A DNA stretch of 58,010 nt from Rhodovulum marinum (GTDB lineage Bacteria; Pseudomonadota; Alphaproteobacteria; Rhodobacterales; Rhodobacteraceae), in assembly GCF_004343075.1 (NCBI RefSeq), contig NZ_SLXP01000018.1:1-58010 (forward strand), in the 5' to 3' direction. The translations under genes were made by a program, and so were the position numbers. Positions 43,161 to 52,033 of this stretch are shown one piece after another (position 1 is the first letter of the stretch; each line of letters starts with the position of its first letter). The notes under the pieces are model-generated. The model had not been told where the DNA came from. It did not search any database and saw nothing but the letters and a program-made list of their open reading frames with translations.

Positions 43161-45068
43161 TCATTCGGCGGTTTCGGCCCGCGTGCGGGCGGGGTTGCGC
43201 ATGCCCGGGATGCGGGCCCGTGGCGCGGCGGCGCCGGCGCCGTCCCGGGCCGCGGCATGCGAGGCGTTCGGCGGGGTGGCGAAGGCACGCGCCCAGGGCG
43301 CGGACCAGATGGCGTGAAACCCGATCTCGGCGGCGGCATCGCGCATCCCGCAGGCCAGGTCGATCCATTGTCCGGCCAGATCCGCCGTCATCCGTTCCAT
43401 CCAGAGAAACGGGTTGTCGGGTGCGGCCGCCTTGCGGTCCTCGCGCACCCGCTGCGCCGCCGGGGCGATCCCGGCCATCCAGGGATTGCGCGATGACAAG
43501 GCGGCATGGCCCAGGCGCAAGGGATGGACGGCGCGCCATGCCTCGGCCAGGGGCGGCGCGACGGTGGCACGCAGCACCGGCCCCGCGATCGCGTCATAGG
43601 CCCCAGCCTGCAGCCGCGCCGCGCGCGCCGCGGCGGCGAAGGCCAACGCTTGATCCGGCTCGGTCCAGATCGTCTGAAGGTCGCCGAAACCGCAAGGCGT
43701 AACCGAAAGGGTGACCTTGCGCGCGCGGCCCTGCCCCTCGATCGATTCGACGGCCAGCAGGTGAAGCCCCGCATCGAGCCCTGCAATCGCGTCGAACGCG
43801 GGCTGTCCACCGATCGCCGCGCCCAGCAGCAAACCCGGGGTCGCCTCCGGATCCACCATCACCACGATGCACTGACCCGCAGCCCGGATATCCTCGGCAT
43901 CGGCATAGGTGGCGGCAAGCCAGCCCAGCGCCTGCTGCGGCGTGGCAGCGAGATCGCCGGGACGGGCGCACAGAACGACCGGCCCGCGGATCGCGCGCAG
44001 GTCCAGCGCGCGGCCATGTCCCAGGCTGGCCGCGTTGCACGCCAGCCGGTCGCCCGGCGGCAGCGCAGCATCGGCCCAGCGCGCTTCGGTCGCGGTCGTC
44101 AGTCCAACGCCCCCGCCCCGGTGCGCGGCCTCGACGACCTGCGGTGCCGCACGATCCGCCTCGGCATAAAGGCGTGCCATCGGTTGCAGCCAGCCGGCAT
44201 TCGGGTCGGCCAACGCGACCTGAAGCGTGCCCGTCGCCGTATCGAACACCCCGCCCCCCAGATCACCCAGAAGCGCCGTCACCGCCCCGCCCGCAAGGCG
44301 TGGCGCCCGGCCCGGCACACCCGGCGCAGGCGCGATCGGCACACCGTCCAACACCAGCGGCCCCGAAAAGCTGCCATGCGTGGCGGCCAGCCCCAGCGGC
44401 AGCCAGCCACCTGGCCCCTGCCCCAGAACCAGCGGCGGCGGGGCCGCCGGATGCCGTCGCGCGACCGCGTCGACGAAAGCCGCACAAGCATCGAGCACGT
44501 CGGCCACGGTCTGGCCCGGCACAGGCATTCGGGCGAAGGCGACGGCATAGACCGGGTGCCCCGCCCGCAGCGCCGCCGCCGCTGCCCGGTCCAGCCCCGT
44601 ATCCTGCCCGGTTCGGGCCGCCAGCAGCAGAACCGGTCGGGCGATTTCAGTCGCGGGCGAGGCAGGCACCAGTCGCAGCAGTCGGGCATTACAGGGCGGC
44701 GACAGCGTGTCGCCATCCATCACCGGTTCACAGGCCTGCGCGGGCGCCGGGGCGTCGTCCGCCGCCTCGGCGGCGAGCGTCGCATCCGCCTGCTGGCGCA
44801 GAATATCGGCGGCCAGAACCGCCCGTTCGGCCGAATCCCTGAGGTAGTCTTGCCAATGCCCGGCCCAGTCGCCCGGCGTGGCATGCCGCCCGCTCAGCCG
44901 TGCAACCTGCATCACCCGTGCAACCTGGCTGAACCGGTCGTGCCAGCGATTGCCGTGGTCCCGGGCCAGCGCGCCGGCATGGGTCAGCGCGATCTCGTTC
45001 AACCGCCAGGCGGCGTGAATCGCTCCGAACGGGTCAAAGGCACTGTTGCGACCCTGTGCGCCGGTCAT
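43161..45068 (-). CDS. DUF3141 protein (PHA-synthase-like alpha/beta hydrolase)
   Basis: 635 aa. 'PVLLLAARTGQDTGLD', 'GHPVYAVAFARMPVPGQTVADV', and the elbow region 'PLVLGQGPGGWLPLGLAA' (216-220) give an alpha/beta-hydrolase outline of the DUF3141 family, distantly like class III PHA synthases. The nucleophile elbow is GQGPG, without the Cys or Ser expected at its centre, so classical catalysis is doubtful. The C-terminal tail (about 590-635) is low-complexity. It heads the ackA/phosphotransacetylase group and ends 7 bp before the fusion gene. Function unknown; a carbon-storage link is inference. Confidence 0.75.
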   Translation of the reverse strand: MTGAQGRNSAFDPFGAIHAAWRLNEIALTHAGALARDHGNRWHDRFSQVARVMQVARLSGRHATPGDWAGHWQDYLRDSAERAVLAADILRQQADATLAAEAADDAPAPAQACEPVMDGDTLSPPCNARLLRLVPASPATEIARPVLLLAARTGQDTGLDRAAAAALRAGHPVYAVAFARMPVPGQTVADVLDACAAFVDAVARRHPAAPPPLVLGQGPGGWLPLGLAATHGSFSGPLVLDGVPIAPAPGVPGRAPRLAGGAVTALLGDLGGGVFDTATGTLQVALADPNAGWLQPMARLYAEADRAAPQVVEAAHRGGGVGLTTATEARWADAALPPGDRLACNAASLGHGRALDLRAIRGPVVLCARPGDLAATPQQALGWLAATYADAEDIRAAGQCIVVMVDPEATPGLLLGAAIGGQPAFDAIAGLDAGLHLLAVESIEGQGRARKVTLSVTPCGFGDLQTIWTEPDQALAFAAAARAARLQAGAYDAIAGPVLRATVAPPLAEAWRAVHPLRLGHAALSSRNPWMAGIAPAAQRVREDRKAAAPDNPFLWMERMTADLAGQWIDLACGMRDAAAEIGFHAIWSAPWARAFATPPNASHAAARDGAGAAAPRARIPGMRNPARTRAETAE

Positions 45069-45240
45069 TGTCCCGCTCTCCGGTCTGCGCGCCGCTGGCC
45101 CATCTTGCCGTCCCTTCTGTTCGGTTCGCCCTCGCAGCATATCCGCTGGGAAACAGCTTTGCACGCGCAGCGTCGCACCCGCGTCGGATCGACGGTGAGG
45201 CCCCACGATGACACCACGGTGACAGGCCCGTGCCGCGTAG

Positions 45241-45720
45241 CTACCGGCGCGAGAAATCCAGTGTCCGCAAGGCCGCCAAATCGGGAGAGTCGGGATTCTC
45301 CAGACCCCCGGTCACCGCATGCACGGTCTCGACCAGGCATCGCAGCCTCTCGATCTCGTCCGCGGCAAACGCCCCGGCGGACCTGGTATGGCCCGTGATC
45401 GTCCGTGACGTGCGCGGGCCGGTGGCGATGGTCACGCCGTTTCTCAACCCATGATTGCGTGCAAGTTCCACCACACCTGCCGGATCGTCGAGGTCGGGAT
45501 CATCCCAGAGCAGCACGCCGGTATTCTCTAGCCCCCAGCGCACCACCGGGTCGGCCAGCATCAAACCGTTTTCAGAATAGAAATCACTCCACTCCCGGGA
45601 ATAGTTTTGATACAGCAGCAGAGGGCGCGTGTATCGAATGTGGATCGCGAGTGCAAAACCCGTGTCGCATAGTTCTCCTAGGGCGGAGAGAAGTTCCGAA
45701 ACTTTCCTTACCCTGTTCAT
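45241..45720 (-). CDS. LuxR-type autoinducer-binding domain protein lacking the HTH
   Basis: 159 aa. Residues 1-140 are an autoinducer-binding domain with the conserved 'YSREWSDFYSENGLMLADPVVRW', 'NTGVLLWDD' and 'DPAGVVELARNHGLRNGVTIA'. The protein ends (SPDLAALRTLDFSRR) before any GerE helix-turn-helix, and the stop is not followed by an in-frame HTH. It is clearly paralogous to the divergent LuxR at 45834. Proteins of this build (compare TrlR, a truncated TraR) can block a full LuxR by forming inactive heterodimers. That role here is inference. Confidence 0.82.
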   Translation of the reverse strand: MNRVRKVSELLSALGELCDTGFALAIHIRYTRPLLLYQNYSREWSDFYSENGLMLADPVVRWGLENTGVLLWDDPDLDDPAGVVELARNHGLRNGVTIATGPRTSRTITGHTRSAGAFAADEIERLRCLVETVHAVTGGLENPDSPDLAALRTLDFSRR

Positions 45721-45833
45721 GGCCCCAGTCTTCTCGTGCAAAAGTTGAGTGGCATTCCCCGACGCCACCCGCTAGGACCATCAGCTATATCGTTTTGTCG
45801 AAGACTTGAACCATGTGAGCCGCAGTCAGCCTT

Positions 45834-46445
45834 ATGAGCCTGATCAAGAAATATGCCGACCGTCTCACCCAGCTTGCCTCGGGCGGCTGCTATGTGGCGC
45901 TGCGGGTCGGCTTCTCTTATCCGGCCGAAGAATTGAACCGCCTGCCCGAATGCTGGGTCGAGCACTACACGGCGAACGGGCTGGTGGTGCACGACCCGGT
46001 GATGAAATGGGTTTACGGCAATACCGGGATCACCGCATGGGACCGGATGGAAATCGAGGACCCGCGCGGGGTGCTGCGCGATGCGCAACGCTTCGGGCTT
46101 CGGTATGGTGCCGCGGCCAGCGTGATTTGCCCGAACGAACAGGGCCGGCGCAGCTATGGAAATTTCGCGCGCGACGACCGGCCATTCACGGCGTTGGAGA
46201 TGCGTGAACTGCTGGCAATCGTGACCCATTTGCACAGGGCCGGTTCCCCGCCGCGACGATTGACACGCGCCGAGACCGAGGCTCTTAAGCTGCAGGCGGA
46301 CGGTCTCAGGCTCAAGGAAATCTCTGCCGAACTGGATATCTCGATGAGCGCGGTGAAGGCGCGACTTGCCAATGCAAAGCGAAAACTCGGCGCGCAAACC
46401 CCGTCGCAGGCAGCCTCGATCGCGCGCTGCCACGGCGTCATTTAG
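45834..46445 (+). CDS. luxR: LuxR-family quorum-sensing regulator
   Basis: 203 aa. The N-terminal signal domain has conserved positions in 'CWVEHYTANGLVVHDPVMKWVYGNTGITAWDRM'; the C-terminal GerE HTH (about 140-200) is 'LTRAETEALKLQADGLRLKEISAELDISMSAVKARLANAKRKLGAQTPSQAASIA'. It should bind an acyl-homoserine lactone and regulate promoters. Directly downstream lies a luxI remnant, so this regulator may now work as a solo responding to another synthase or to neighbours. No strong ribosome-binding site is visible before the ATG. Confidence 0.88.
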   Translation: MSLIKKYADRLTQLASGGCYVALRVGFSYPAEELNRLPECWVEHYTANGLVVHDPVMKWVYGNTGITAWDRMEIEDPRGVLRDAQRFGLRYGAAASVICPNEQGRRSYGNFARDDRPFTALEMRELLAIVTHLHRAGSPPRRLTRAETEALKLQADGLRLKEISAELDISMSAVKARLANAKRKLGAQTPSQAASIARCHGVI

Positions 46446-46488
46446 GGCCGAACGTTCCACGCCCGTAACGCGTCCCGTCTGCGGCCGA

Positions 46489-46719
46489 AACGCATTTGTT
46501 AGCTTTCAGAATCCGCTCTGCAGCGCGTTCCAGGTTTTCCTCGCCCACCGGCCCCGTGTCTTCGTCGACCAGCTTGGCTGGGACATGCCTCATGACGGGC
46601 GCGTCGAAACGGACCGGCGTGACATGGCGCGTGAAGACCCCGCGGTGACGTTGCGTGCCGGCCGTTTCATGGGCGGCGTGCGATTGATACCGACCACCTC
46701 GACAAGGAGGCCGAACTTC
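46489..46719 (+). pseudogene. luxI: luxI remnant (acyl-homoserine lactone synthase, truncated)
   Basis: The reading frame shows 'FVSFQN', then 'FLAHRPRVFVDQLGWDMPHDGRVETDRRD' and 'GGVRLIPTTS' (46666-46698). These are the LuxI hallmarks: Arg, Phe and Trp of the N-terminal pocket, the E-x-D-x-x-D group, and the later Arg in GGVRL-PTT. There is no suitable start codon; the middle is shortened; the sequence after PTT is unrelated, with a stop at 46774-46776. A working LuxI needs about 200 residues. It lies 44 bp past luxR, the usual luxRI order. Rest of the gap to 46891: nothing recognisable. Confidence 0.78.
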
Positions 46720-46891
46720 GAAGAATGCCCAACGCCTGCCAACGCAAACGGATGCATATCACGCCAAGCCGCGTAGCTGACGCCATCGCGGGTTCCGGCG
46801 TCCGGGTTCGAACACGCCTTTCGCTGGGCACCTGCAACCGCATCCGCTAAGACTGGCCCAGCTTCAGATTGCGCCCCGAGGACCTGCGCCC

Positions 46892-48388
46892 ATGACCAAA
46901 CCGATTGCCGATGTCACCCCGAACACCTGGGATTTCCTGCGCGAACCGATGATCGCACCCACGGGCTTTCGGGAATATGACGCGCGGTGGCGCTTTCCCG
47001 AAGAAATCAACCTGCCCGGCATGACGGCCCTTGGGCTGGGGCTGGGTACGCAGATGCAGCGCCGTGGCATTCGTCCCGAGATCGCGGTCGGAAACGACTA
47101 CCGCGACTATTCGCTGGCGATCAAGCAGGCGCTGATGCTGGGCCTCGTCCAGGCCGGGATCACGGTGCGCGACATCGGCCCGGCGCTGTCGCCCATGGCC
47201 TATTTCAGCCAGTTCCACCTGGATGCGCCCGCCGTCGCCATGGTCACGGCCAGCCATAATCCGAACGGCTGGACCGGGGTCAAGATGGGCTTCGAGCGCC
47301 CGCTGACCCATGGCCCCGACGAAATGGCCGAGCTGCGCGATATCGTGCTGAATGGCGAGGGCGAACCGCGACCGGGCGGCGGTTGGGCGCGCGCAGACGG
47401 CGTGCGTGCGGCCTATATCCACGACTTGGTGGCCGAATTCCGCATGAGCCGCCCGCTCAAGGTCGTCTGCGCCACGGGAAATGGAACGGCGTCGGATTTC
47501 GCCCCTGAAATCCTGGAGCGGATCGGCGTCGAGGTCGTGCCACTGCATTGCGACCTGGATTACACTTTCCCGAATTACAACCCGAACCCCGAAGCGATGG
47601 AAATGCTGCATGACATGGCCCTCGCAGTTCGGGAAAGCGGCGCCGATCTGGCGCTGGGATTCGACGGCGACGGCGACCGCTGCGGGGTGGTGGACAACGA
47701 GGGCGAAGAAATCTTCGCCGACAAGATGGGGGTGATCCTGGCGCGCGATTACGCCCGCCTTTATCCGGGGGCGAAGTTCGTGGTCGACGTCAAATCGACC
47801 GGCCTCTACCACAGCGACCCGGAATTGCAGGGCCTCGGCGCGACGACGGAATACTGGAAAACCGGGCATAGCCACATGAAACGGCGGGTGCATGCCACCG
47901 GGGCGCTGGCCGGGTTCGAGAAGTCGGGCCACTATTTCCTCGCCGGACCGGTGGGGCGCGGCTACGATTGCGGGATGCGGGTCGCGGTCGAGATCTGCAA
48001 GCTGATGGACCGCAATCCCGGGAAGTCGCTGTCAGACCTGCGCAGGGCGCTTCCGCGGACCTGGTCCTCGCCCACGATGTCGCCCTATTGCGCTGACACC
48101 GAGAAGTACGCCGTGCTCGACCGGCTCGTTTCGAAGCTGCAGGCTTTGAAAACGTCGGGCGGCACATTGGGGGGGCGGGCGATTTCCGATATCGTCACGG
48201 TAAACGGTGCACGCGTGATGCTTGAAAACGGTGCGTGGGGCCTAGTGCGGGCGTCTTCGAACACGCCGAACCTGGTGGTGGTCTGCGAAAGCCCCGAAAG
48301 CGCGGCCGAACTGCGTGCCATCTTTGCCGATATCGACGCGGTGATCCGTACCGAACCGGCCGTCGGGGCCTATGACCAAAGCCTTTGA
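46892..48388 (+). CDS. phosphomannomutase/phosphoglucomutase
   Basis: 498 aa alpha-D-phosphohexomutase of the AlgC type. The phosphoserine loop is 'VTASHNPNGWTGVKMG' (Ser121); metal-binding 'GFDGDGDRCGVVDNEG'; sugar loop 'FEKSGHYFLAGP'; phosphate-binding C-terminal 'LVRASSNTPNLVV'. It supplies mannose-1-P or glucose-1-P for surface polysaccharide and nucleotide sugars, which fits the nearby nucleotide-sugar epimerase. Start MTKPIADVTPNTWDF with weak GAGGACC upstream. Confidence 0.92.
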   Translation: MTKPIADVTPNTWDFLREPMIAPTGFREYDARWRFPEEINLPGMTALGLGLGTQMQRRGIRPEIAVGNDYRDYSLAIKQALMLGLVQAGITVRDIGPALSPMAYFSQFHLDAPAVAMVTASHNPNGWTGVKMGFERPLTHGPDEMAELRDIVLNGEGEPRPGGGWARADGVRAAYIHDLVAEFRMSRPLKVVCATGNGTASDFAPEILERIGVEVVPLHCDLDYTFPNYNPNPEAMEMLHDMALAVRESGADLALGFDGDGDRCGVVDNEGEEIFADKMGVILARDYARLYPGAKFVVDVKSTGLYHSDPELQGLGATTEYWKTGHSHMKRRVHATGALAGFEKSGHYFLAGPVGRGYDCGMRVAVEICKLMDRNPGKSLSDLRRALPRTWSSPTMSPYCADTEKYAVLDRLVSKLQALKTSGGTLGGRAISDIVTVNGARVMLENGAWGLVRASSNTPNLVVVCESPESAAELRAIFADIDAVIRTEPAVGAYDQSL

Positions 48389-48637
48389 GCGGGAGTTGCA
48401 ACGCCATTTCCTGCCGCCAATCCGGCGCACCTGCGGTTCGGCGTTAACGAATTTCTCGGCAATCTCTCGCTGATTCCCTGTAATTTGACATCCGCAGGTG
48501 GGTATTTAAACGGTGTTCCCCCTCGCGCCGGTAGAAAAACCTGTCTAAAATGACATGTGGTAAGTCTTTGTGATCTACGGCCAACCATAGACCGTGGCGC
48601 AAAGCATGCGCTGGAAATCAGAGCGGCAGGAATACAA

Positions 48638-48949
48638 ATGGCAAAAGACATCGACAAGCTCTCACTCGCCGAGCTCAAGCAGCTTCGCAAGGACGTGGAC
48701 AACGCGATCGCCTCGTTTAAGGATCGCGAAAAAGCGAAAGCCCGGGCAGCACTCGAGGAAAAGGCAAAGGAATTCGGTTTTTCACTGGATGAAATAGTCG
48801 GAAAAAAATCCCGCCGCAGCAAGGCGCCGGCGAAATTCCGCAACCCCGAAAACCCCGCCGAAACCTGGAGCGGACGCGGGCGACGGCCGAAATGGCTGGA
48901 GGATTCTTTGAACAAGGGCAGCCAACTCGAGGATTTCCTGATCGGCTGA
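48638..48949 (+). CDS. H-NS/HvrA-type histone-like protein
   Basis: 103 aa. Residues 1-45 form a charged dimerisation coiled coil (MAKDIDKLSLAELKQLRKDV ... 'KDREKAKARAALEEKA'), followed by a basic linker ('GKKSRRSKAPAKFRNP') and the H-NS C-terminal DNA-binding core 'NPAETWSGRGRRPKWL'. Such proteins bind curved AT-rich DNA; Rhodobacter HvrA is a well-known relative. The 249-bp upstream gap is AT-richer than its surroundings and probably contains the promoter. The start has GGCAGGA upstream. Confidence 0.9.
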   Translation: MAKDIDKLSLAELKQLRKDVDNAIASFKDREKAKARAALEEKAKEFGFSLDEIVGKKSRRSKAPAKFRNPENPAETWSGRGRRPKWLEDSLNKGSQLEDFLIG

Positions 48950-48994
48950 TCGTTTCGACGGCCCGGCCCCAGATGCCGACCGTGCGCAAAGCCA

Positions 48995-49025
48995 AACCCT
49001 TGCCCCAGGCCTTTGGGCAAGGGTT
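48995..49025 (+). terminator. hairpin after the H-NS-like gene
   Basis: AACCCTTGCCC (48995-49005) and GGGCAAGGGTT (49015-49025) form a perfect 11-bp stem with a 9-nt loop, 46 bp past the stop codon, followed by CTGATCT. Confidence 0.7.
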
Positions 49026-49129
49026 CTGATCTGCGCGGTTGGGGCGTGATACACGCACGCGCGCTATGGCCAAGAGCGGCGCAGAACGTGTAACAGCGGG
49101 GCATCGAGTGATCCCGCGAAAGGCGTTCC

Positions 49130-50137
49130 ATGCGCATCTTCATCACCGGCACCGCCGGGTTCATAGGCTATCACCTCGCCGAACTGCTTCTGGCCGAGGG
49201 GCACGATGTCCACGGTTTCGACGGCTTCACCGATTACTACGACCTTGACCTCAAGCGCCGGCGCCACCAGCGCTTGCTGCAAAGCCCGAACTATGCCGCG
49301 ACCGAGGCGATGCTGGAGGACGACGCGGCACTATCCGCCGCGGTCGACGGCTTCGCCCCCGAGGTGATCGTTCATCTCGCAGCCCAGGCAGGCGTGCGTT
49401 ACAGCCTGGAAAACCCGCGCGCCTATATCGACGCCAATCTGGTGGGCACCTTCAACGTTATGGAGGCCGCGCGCCGGCACCGCGTCGCGCATCTTCTGAT
49501 GGCCTCGACCTCTTCGGTTTACGGTGCCAACACGGACATGCCGTTCGCCGAAACGCAAAAGGCCGATACGCCACTGACGATCTATGCCGCCACCAAGAAG
49601 GCGACCGAGGCGATGGGCCATGCCTATGCGCACCTTCACGATCTTCCCACGACGATGTTCCGGTTCTTCACCGTTTACGGCCCCTGGGGGCGCCCCGACA
49701 TGGCGCCGATCAAGTTCGCGTTGAAAATCGCGAGGGGCGAACCGATCGACGTCTACAACCACGGCGAGATGTGGCGCGATTTCACCTATGTGACAGATCT
49801 GGTGCGTGGAATCCGGCTGTTGATCGACGCCGTGCCCGAACGCCCCGCCGATGGCATGGTGCCCGAGGGCGACAGTCTCAGCCCGGTCGCACCTTTCCGC
49901 ATCGTCAATATCGGCAATTCCGACAGCGTGAAGCTGACCGATTTCATCGACGCGCTCGAGTCGGAACTGGGCCGGCCCGCGATCCGCAACCTGATGGAGA
50001 TGCAGCCCGGCGACGTGCCCGCGACCTGGGCCGATGCCTCGTTGCTGATGCGTCTGACAGGCTATCGGCCCGAAACGGATTTCCGCGAGGGCGTGTCCCG
50101 TTTCGTCGCGTGGTTTCGCGACTATTACGCCATCTAG
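49130..50137 (+). CDS. UDP-glucuronate 4-epimerase-like NAD-dependent epimerase
   Basis: 335 aa short-chain dehydrogenase-type epimerase. The NAD motif is 'GTAGFIGYHLAELL'; active-site Ser-Tyr-Lys are in 'ASTSSVYG' and 'YAATKKATEAM'; 'RFFTVYGPWGRPDMA' and 'RDFTYVTDLVRGI' are typical of UDP-glucuronate 4-epimerases. It would make UDP-galacturonate for lipopolysaccharide or exopolysaccharide. GCGAAAGG upstream of the ATG; monocistronic in appearance. Confidence 0.9.
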   Translation: MRIFITGTAGFIGYHLAELLLAEGHDVHGFDGFTDYYDLDLKRRRHQRLLQSPNYAATEAMLEDDAALSAAVDGFAPEVIVHLAAQAGVRYSLENPRAYIDANLVGTFNVMEAARRHRVAHLLMASTSSVYGANTDMPFAETQKADTPLTIYAATKKATEAMGHAYAHLHDLPTTMFRFFTVYGPWGRPDMAPIKFALKIARGEPIDVYNHGEMWRDFTYVTDLVRGIRLLIDAVPERPADGMVPEGDSLSPVAPFRIVNIGNSDSVKLTDFIDALESELGRPAIRNLMEMQPGDVPATWADASLLMRLTGYRPETDFREGVSRFVAWFRDYYAI

Positions 50138-50261
50138 CCGCAGGAACGGGCTTGCCCCGATGCGTCGGGCTTGGCTAGGGTTTACCGGGGGTGATGGCCC
50201 CGCCTAGGGAAGGGGCGGGTGTTACGCCATGTAAACATCTGTTCTGCAAGATCGGTCCGAT

Positions 50262-52028
50262 ATGATCGCCGTCTTGTCCAATCTCTTGCCGCGCCTGCGG
50301 CCCGGCCGGTTCGCGTATGCGGGCCTTTTGGCAGTTCTGCCATCGTTGGGTATGGCGCAGTCCGCGCCGCATCCGGGTGCTGTGGAACTGGCGCTGCGCA
50401 ATGCCACGGCGCAGGCCGCGCGCACGAAATCCATTGTCGAATTACAGGTGTTCCGCACCCGGCAAGAGGCCCGCGCACCTGACGGCACGCGTCTGGTACT
50501 GACCGCGATGAACCCCGGGGCGAACGGTTGGTTCCTGCTGGAAATCGACCCACCTGGGCGGCCGCGGCAAAGCTATCACCTGGAGAACCCCGCACCAGGC
50601 AGCCGCACCCTTGCACTGACAGAGGGCCCAGATCCCGCGCTTGCGCTGACCGAGGAAAACGTGACGCAGTTGTGCCGCCCATGGGCCGCGGAAACACCCG
50701 AGTTCGACCGGGCGCGGTCGACCGGCCTGCCCTTTGCCGTACTATGCGCCGGCCAATTGTATCTGAGGAACCCGGTCGCCGGAACGCGCACCACGCTGGA
50801 ACGCACCGCCGAATTCCTGCGCGACAGGGTCGCCTTCGGCGAAAGCCTCGTGGGGTTCGTCAAGAGTACGCTCTACAAGGACCGCTATCTTGAAAGCGGG
50901 GCCGTGCTTGCCGACGCGGACCCGGGGCGTTCGGCCGTGGCGCTGGGCCGGGCGCGGCTGGCACAACACCCGGTGATGTACACCACGATGACCTTCGACC
51001 TGGTCGGCGCCAGCCCCGAGCGGATGGAAATGGGCGCCTGGTATGCGGTCAATGGGGCGCCGGGCATCTTCGCCTCGGCGTTGCAGCCGCGGATGATCGA
51101 CCCCGCGATCCTTGCGGCGCAGGACGGGGCGAACCGGCTGGACGCGGTTGAGGGGCGCGCCGATGTCTACCTGGTGGGGTTCGACCTGTCGCGGTTCGAA
51201 CTGGGCTATGAAACCGGGACCGAACATCCCCGACTGGACTGGTCGCCGCGGCCCTCGGGCGCCGGGCGCAACTGGTCGATCCCGGGGCCGGATGGTGTGG
51301 CCAGACCCGACCCGCTGGTCCCCACAGGCATGGTCAGCCCCGACGCGGCGGGGCGCGTCGCCGCGACCTTTACCGGCGGCTTCAAACGCAGTCACGGCGC
51401 GTTCCGTTTCGGCGAGATGGCGACTACGAACCATGGTCATCATTACGGTTTCGTCGTGCATGGTACGGTGCTCAGTCGGCTGCAGCCCGGGCTTGCCACG
51501 CTTTACGTGCTGGATGATGGCACCATCGGGATGAAGACCTGGACCGAGGCAGATGATGCGCTGATCCGCCGGATCCGGTTTGCTCGGCAGAACGGTGTGG
51601 CCCTTGTGGAACGCGACCCCGATAGCGGGCGCCCGGTTCCGGGCGCCCTGGTACGGCACTGGCTACCGGGGAACTGGTCGGGGTCGGACAAGGCCGAATT
51701 GCGAACGCTGCGCGCCGGCGCCTGCATGAGACAGGTCGGGGGCAAGCCTTTCCTTGCCTATGCCTGGTTCTCGACCGCGACCCCTTCGGCGATGGCGCGC
51801 GTGTTCCAGGCCTATGGCTGCGATTACGCCATGCTTCTGGACATGAACGCCTTGGAACACACCTACATGGCGCTTTACACCAACGGCGCCCAGGGCGGGA
51901 TCGACACCCGCCACCTGGTCGCCGGCATGGCCCAGATCGACGCGCGCCGCCGGGACGGCACGCGGGTTCCGCGCTTTCTCGGTTCGGCCGACAATCGCGA
52001 TTTCTTCTATCTCTTGCGCAAGGAGTGA
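50262..52028 (+). CDS. exported protein with a phosphodiester-glycosidase-like C-terminal region
   Basis: 588 aa. A signal sequence spans about residues 15-33 with cleavage near AQS. The C-terminal 250 residues show a pattern like the NAGPA/phosphodiester glycosidase fold: 'VAATFTGGFKRSHGAF', 'YGFVVHGTVLSRLQPGLATLYVLDDGTIG', 'GACMRQVGGKPFLAYAWFSTATPSAMARVFQAYGCDYAMLLDMNALEHTYMAL'. The canonical LDGGGS is LDMNALEHT here, so activity is uncertain. The next gene starts 5 bp downstream, so the two are co-translated. Function unknown; the fold call is tentative. Confidence 0.72.
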   Translation: MIAVLSNLLPRLRPGRFAYAGLLAVLPSLGMAQSAPHPGAVELALRNATAQAARTKSIVELQVFRTRQEARAPDGTRLVLTAMNPGANGWFLLEIDPPGRPRQSYHLENPAPGSRTLALTEGPDPALALTEENVTQLCRPWAAETPEFDRARSTGLPFAVLCAGQLYLRNPVAGTRTTLERTAEFLRDRVAFGESLVGFVKSTLYKDRYLESGAVLADADPGRSAVALGRARLAQHPVMYTTMTFDLVGASPERMEMGAWYAVNGAPGIFASALQPRMIDPAILAAQDGANRLDAVEGRADVYLVGFDLSRFELGYETGTEHPRLDWSPRPSGAGRNWSIPGPDGVARPDPLVPTGMVSPDAAGRVAATFTGGFKRSHGAFRFGEMATTNHGHHYGFVVHGTVLSRLQPGLATLYVLDDGTIGMKTWTEADDALIRRIRFARQNGVALVERDPDSGRPVPGALVRHWLPGNWSGSDKAELRTLRAGACMRQVGGKPFLAYAWFSTATPSAMARVFQAYGCDYAMLLDMNALEHTYMALYTNGAQGGIDTRHLVAGMAQIDARRRDGTRVPRFLGSADNRDFFYLLRKE

Positions 52029-52033
52029 ACGGG

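Noticed and set aside
46805-46820. GGGTTCGAACAC resembling a tRNA T-arm
   Set aside because: No acceptor, D or anticodon arms can be paired around it.
46720-46891. A second half of luxI downstream of the remnant
   Set aside because: All three forward frames were read; none shows the C-terminal LuxI motifs, so the pseudogene is taken to end near 46719.
48485-48510. TTGACA followed by TATTTA as a promoter for the H-NS-like gene
   Set aside because: The spacer is only about 12 bp, too short for a standard sigma-70 promoter, and the start codon is 150 bp away; not reported as a feature.
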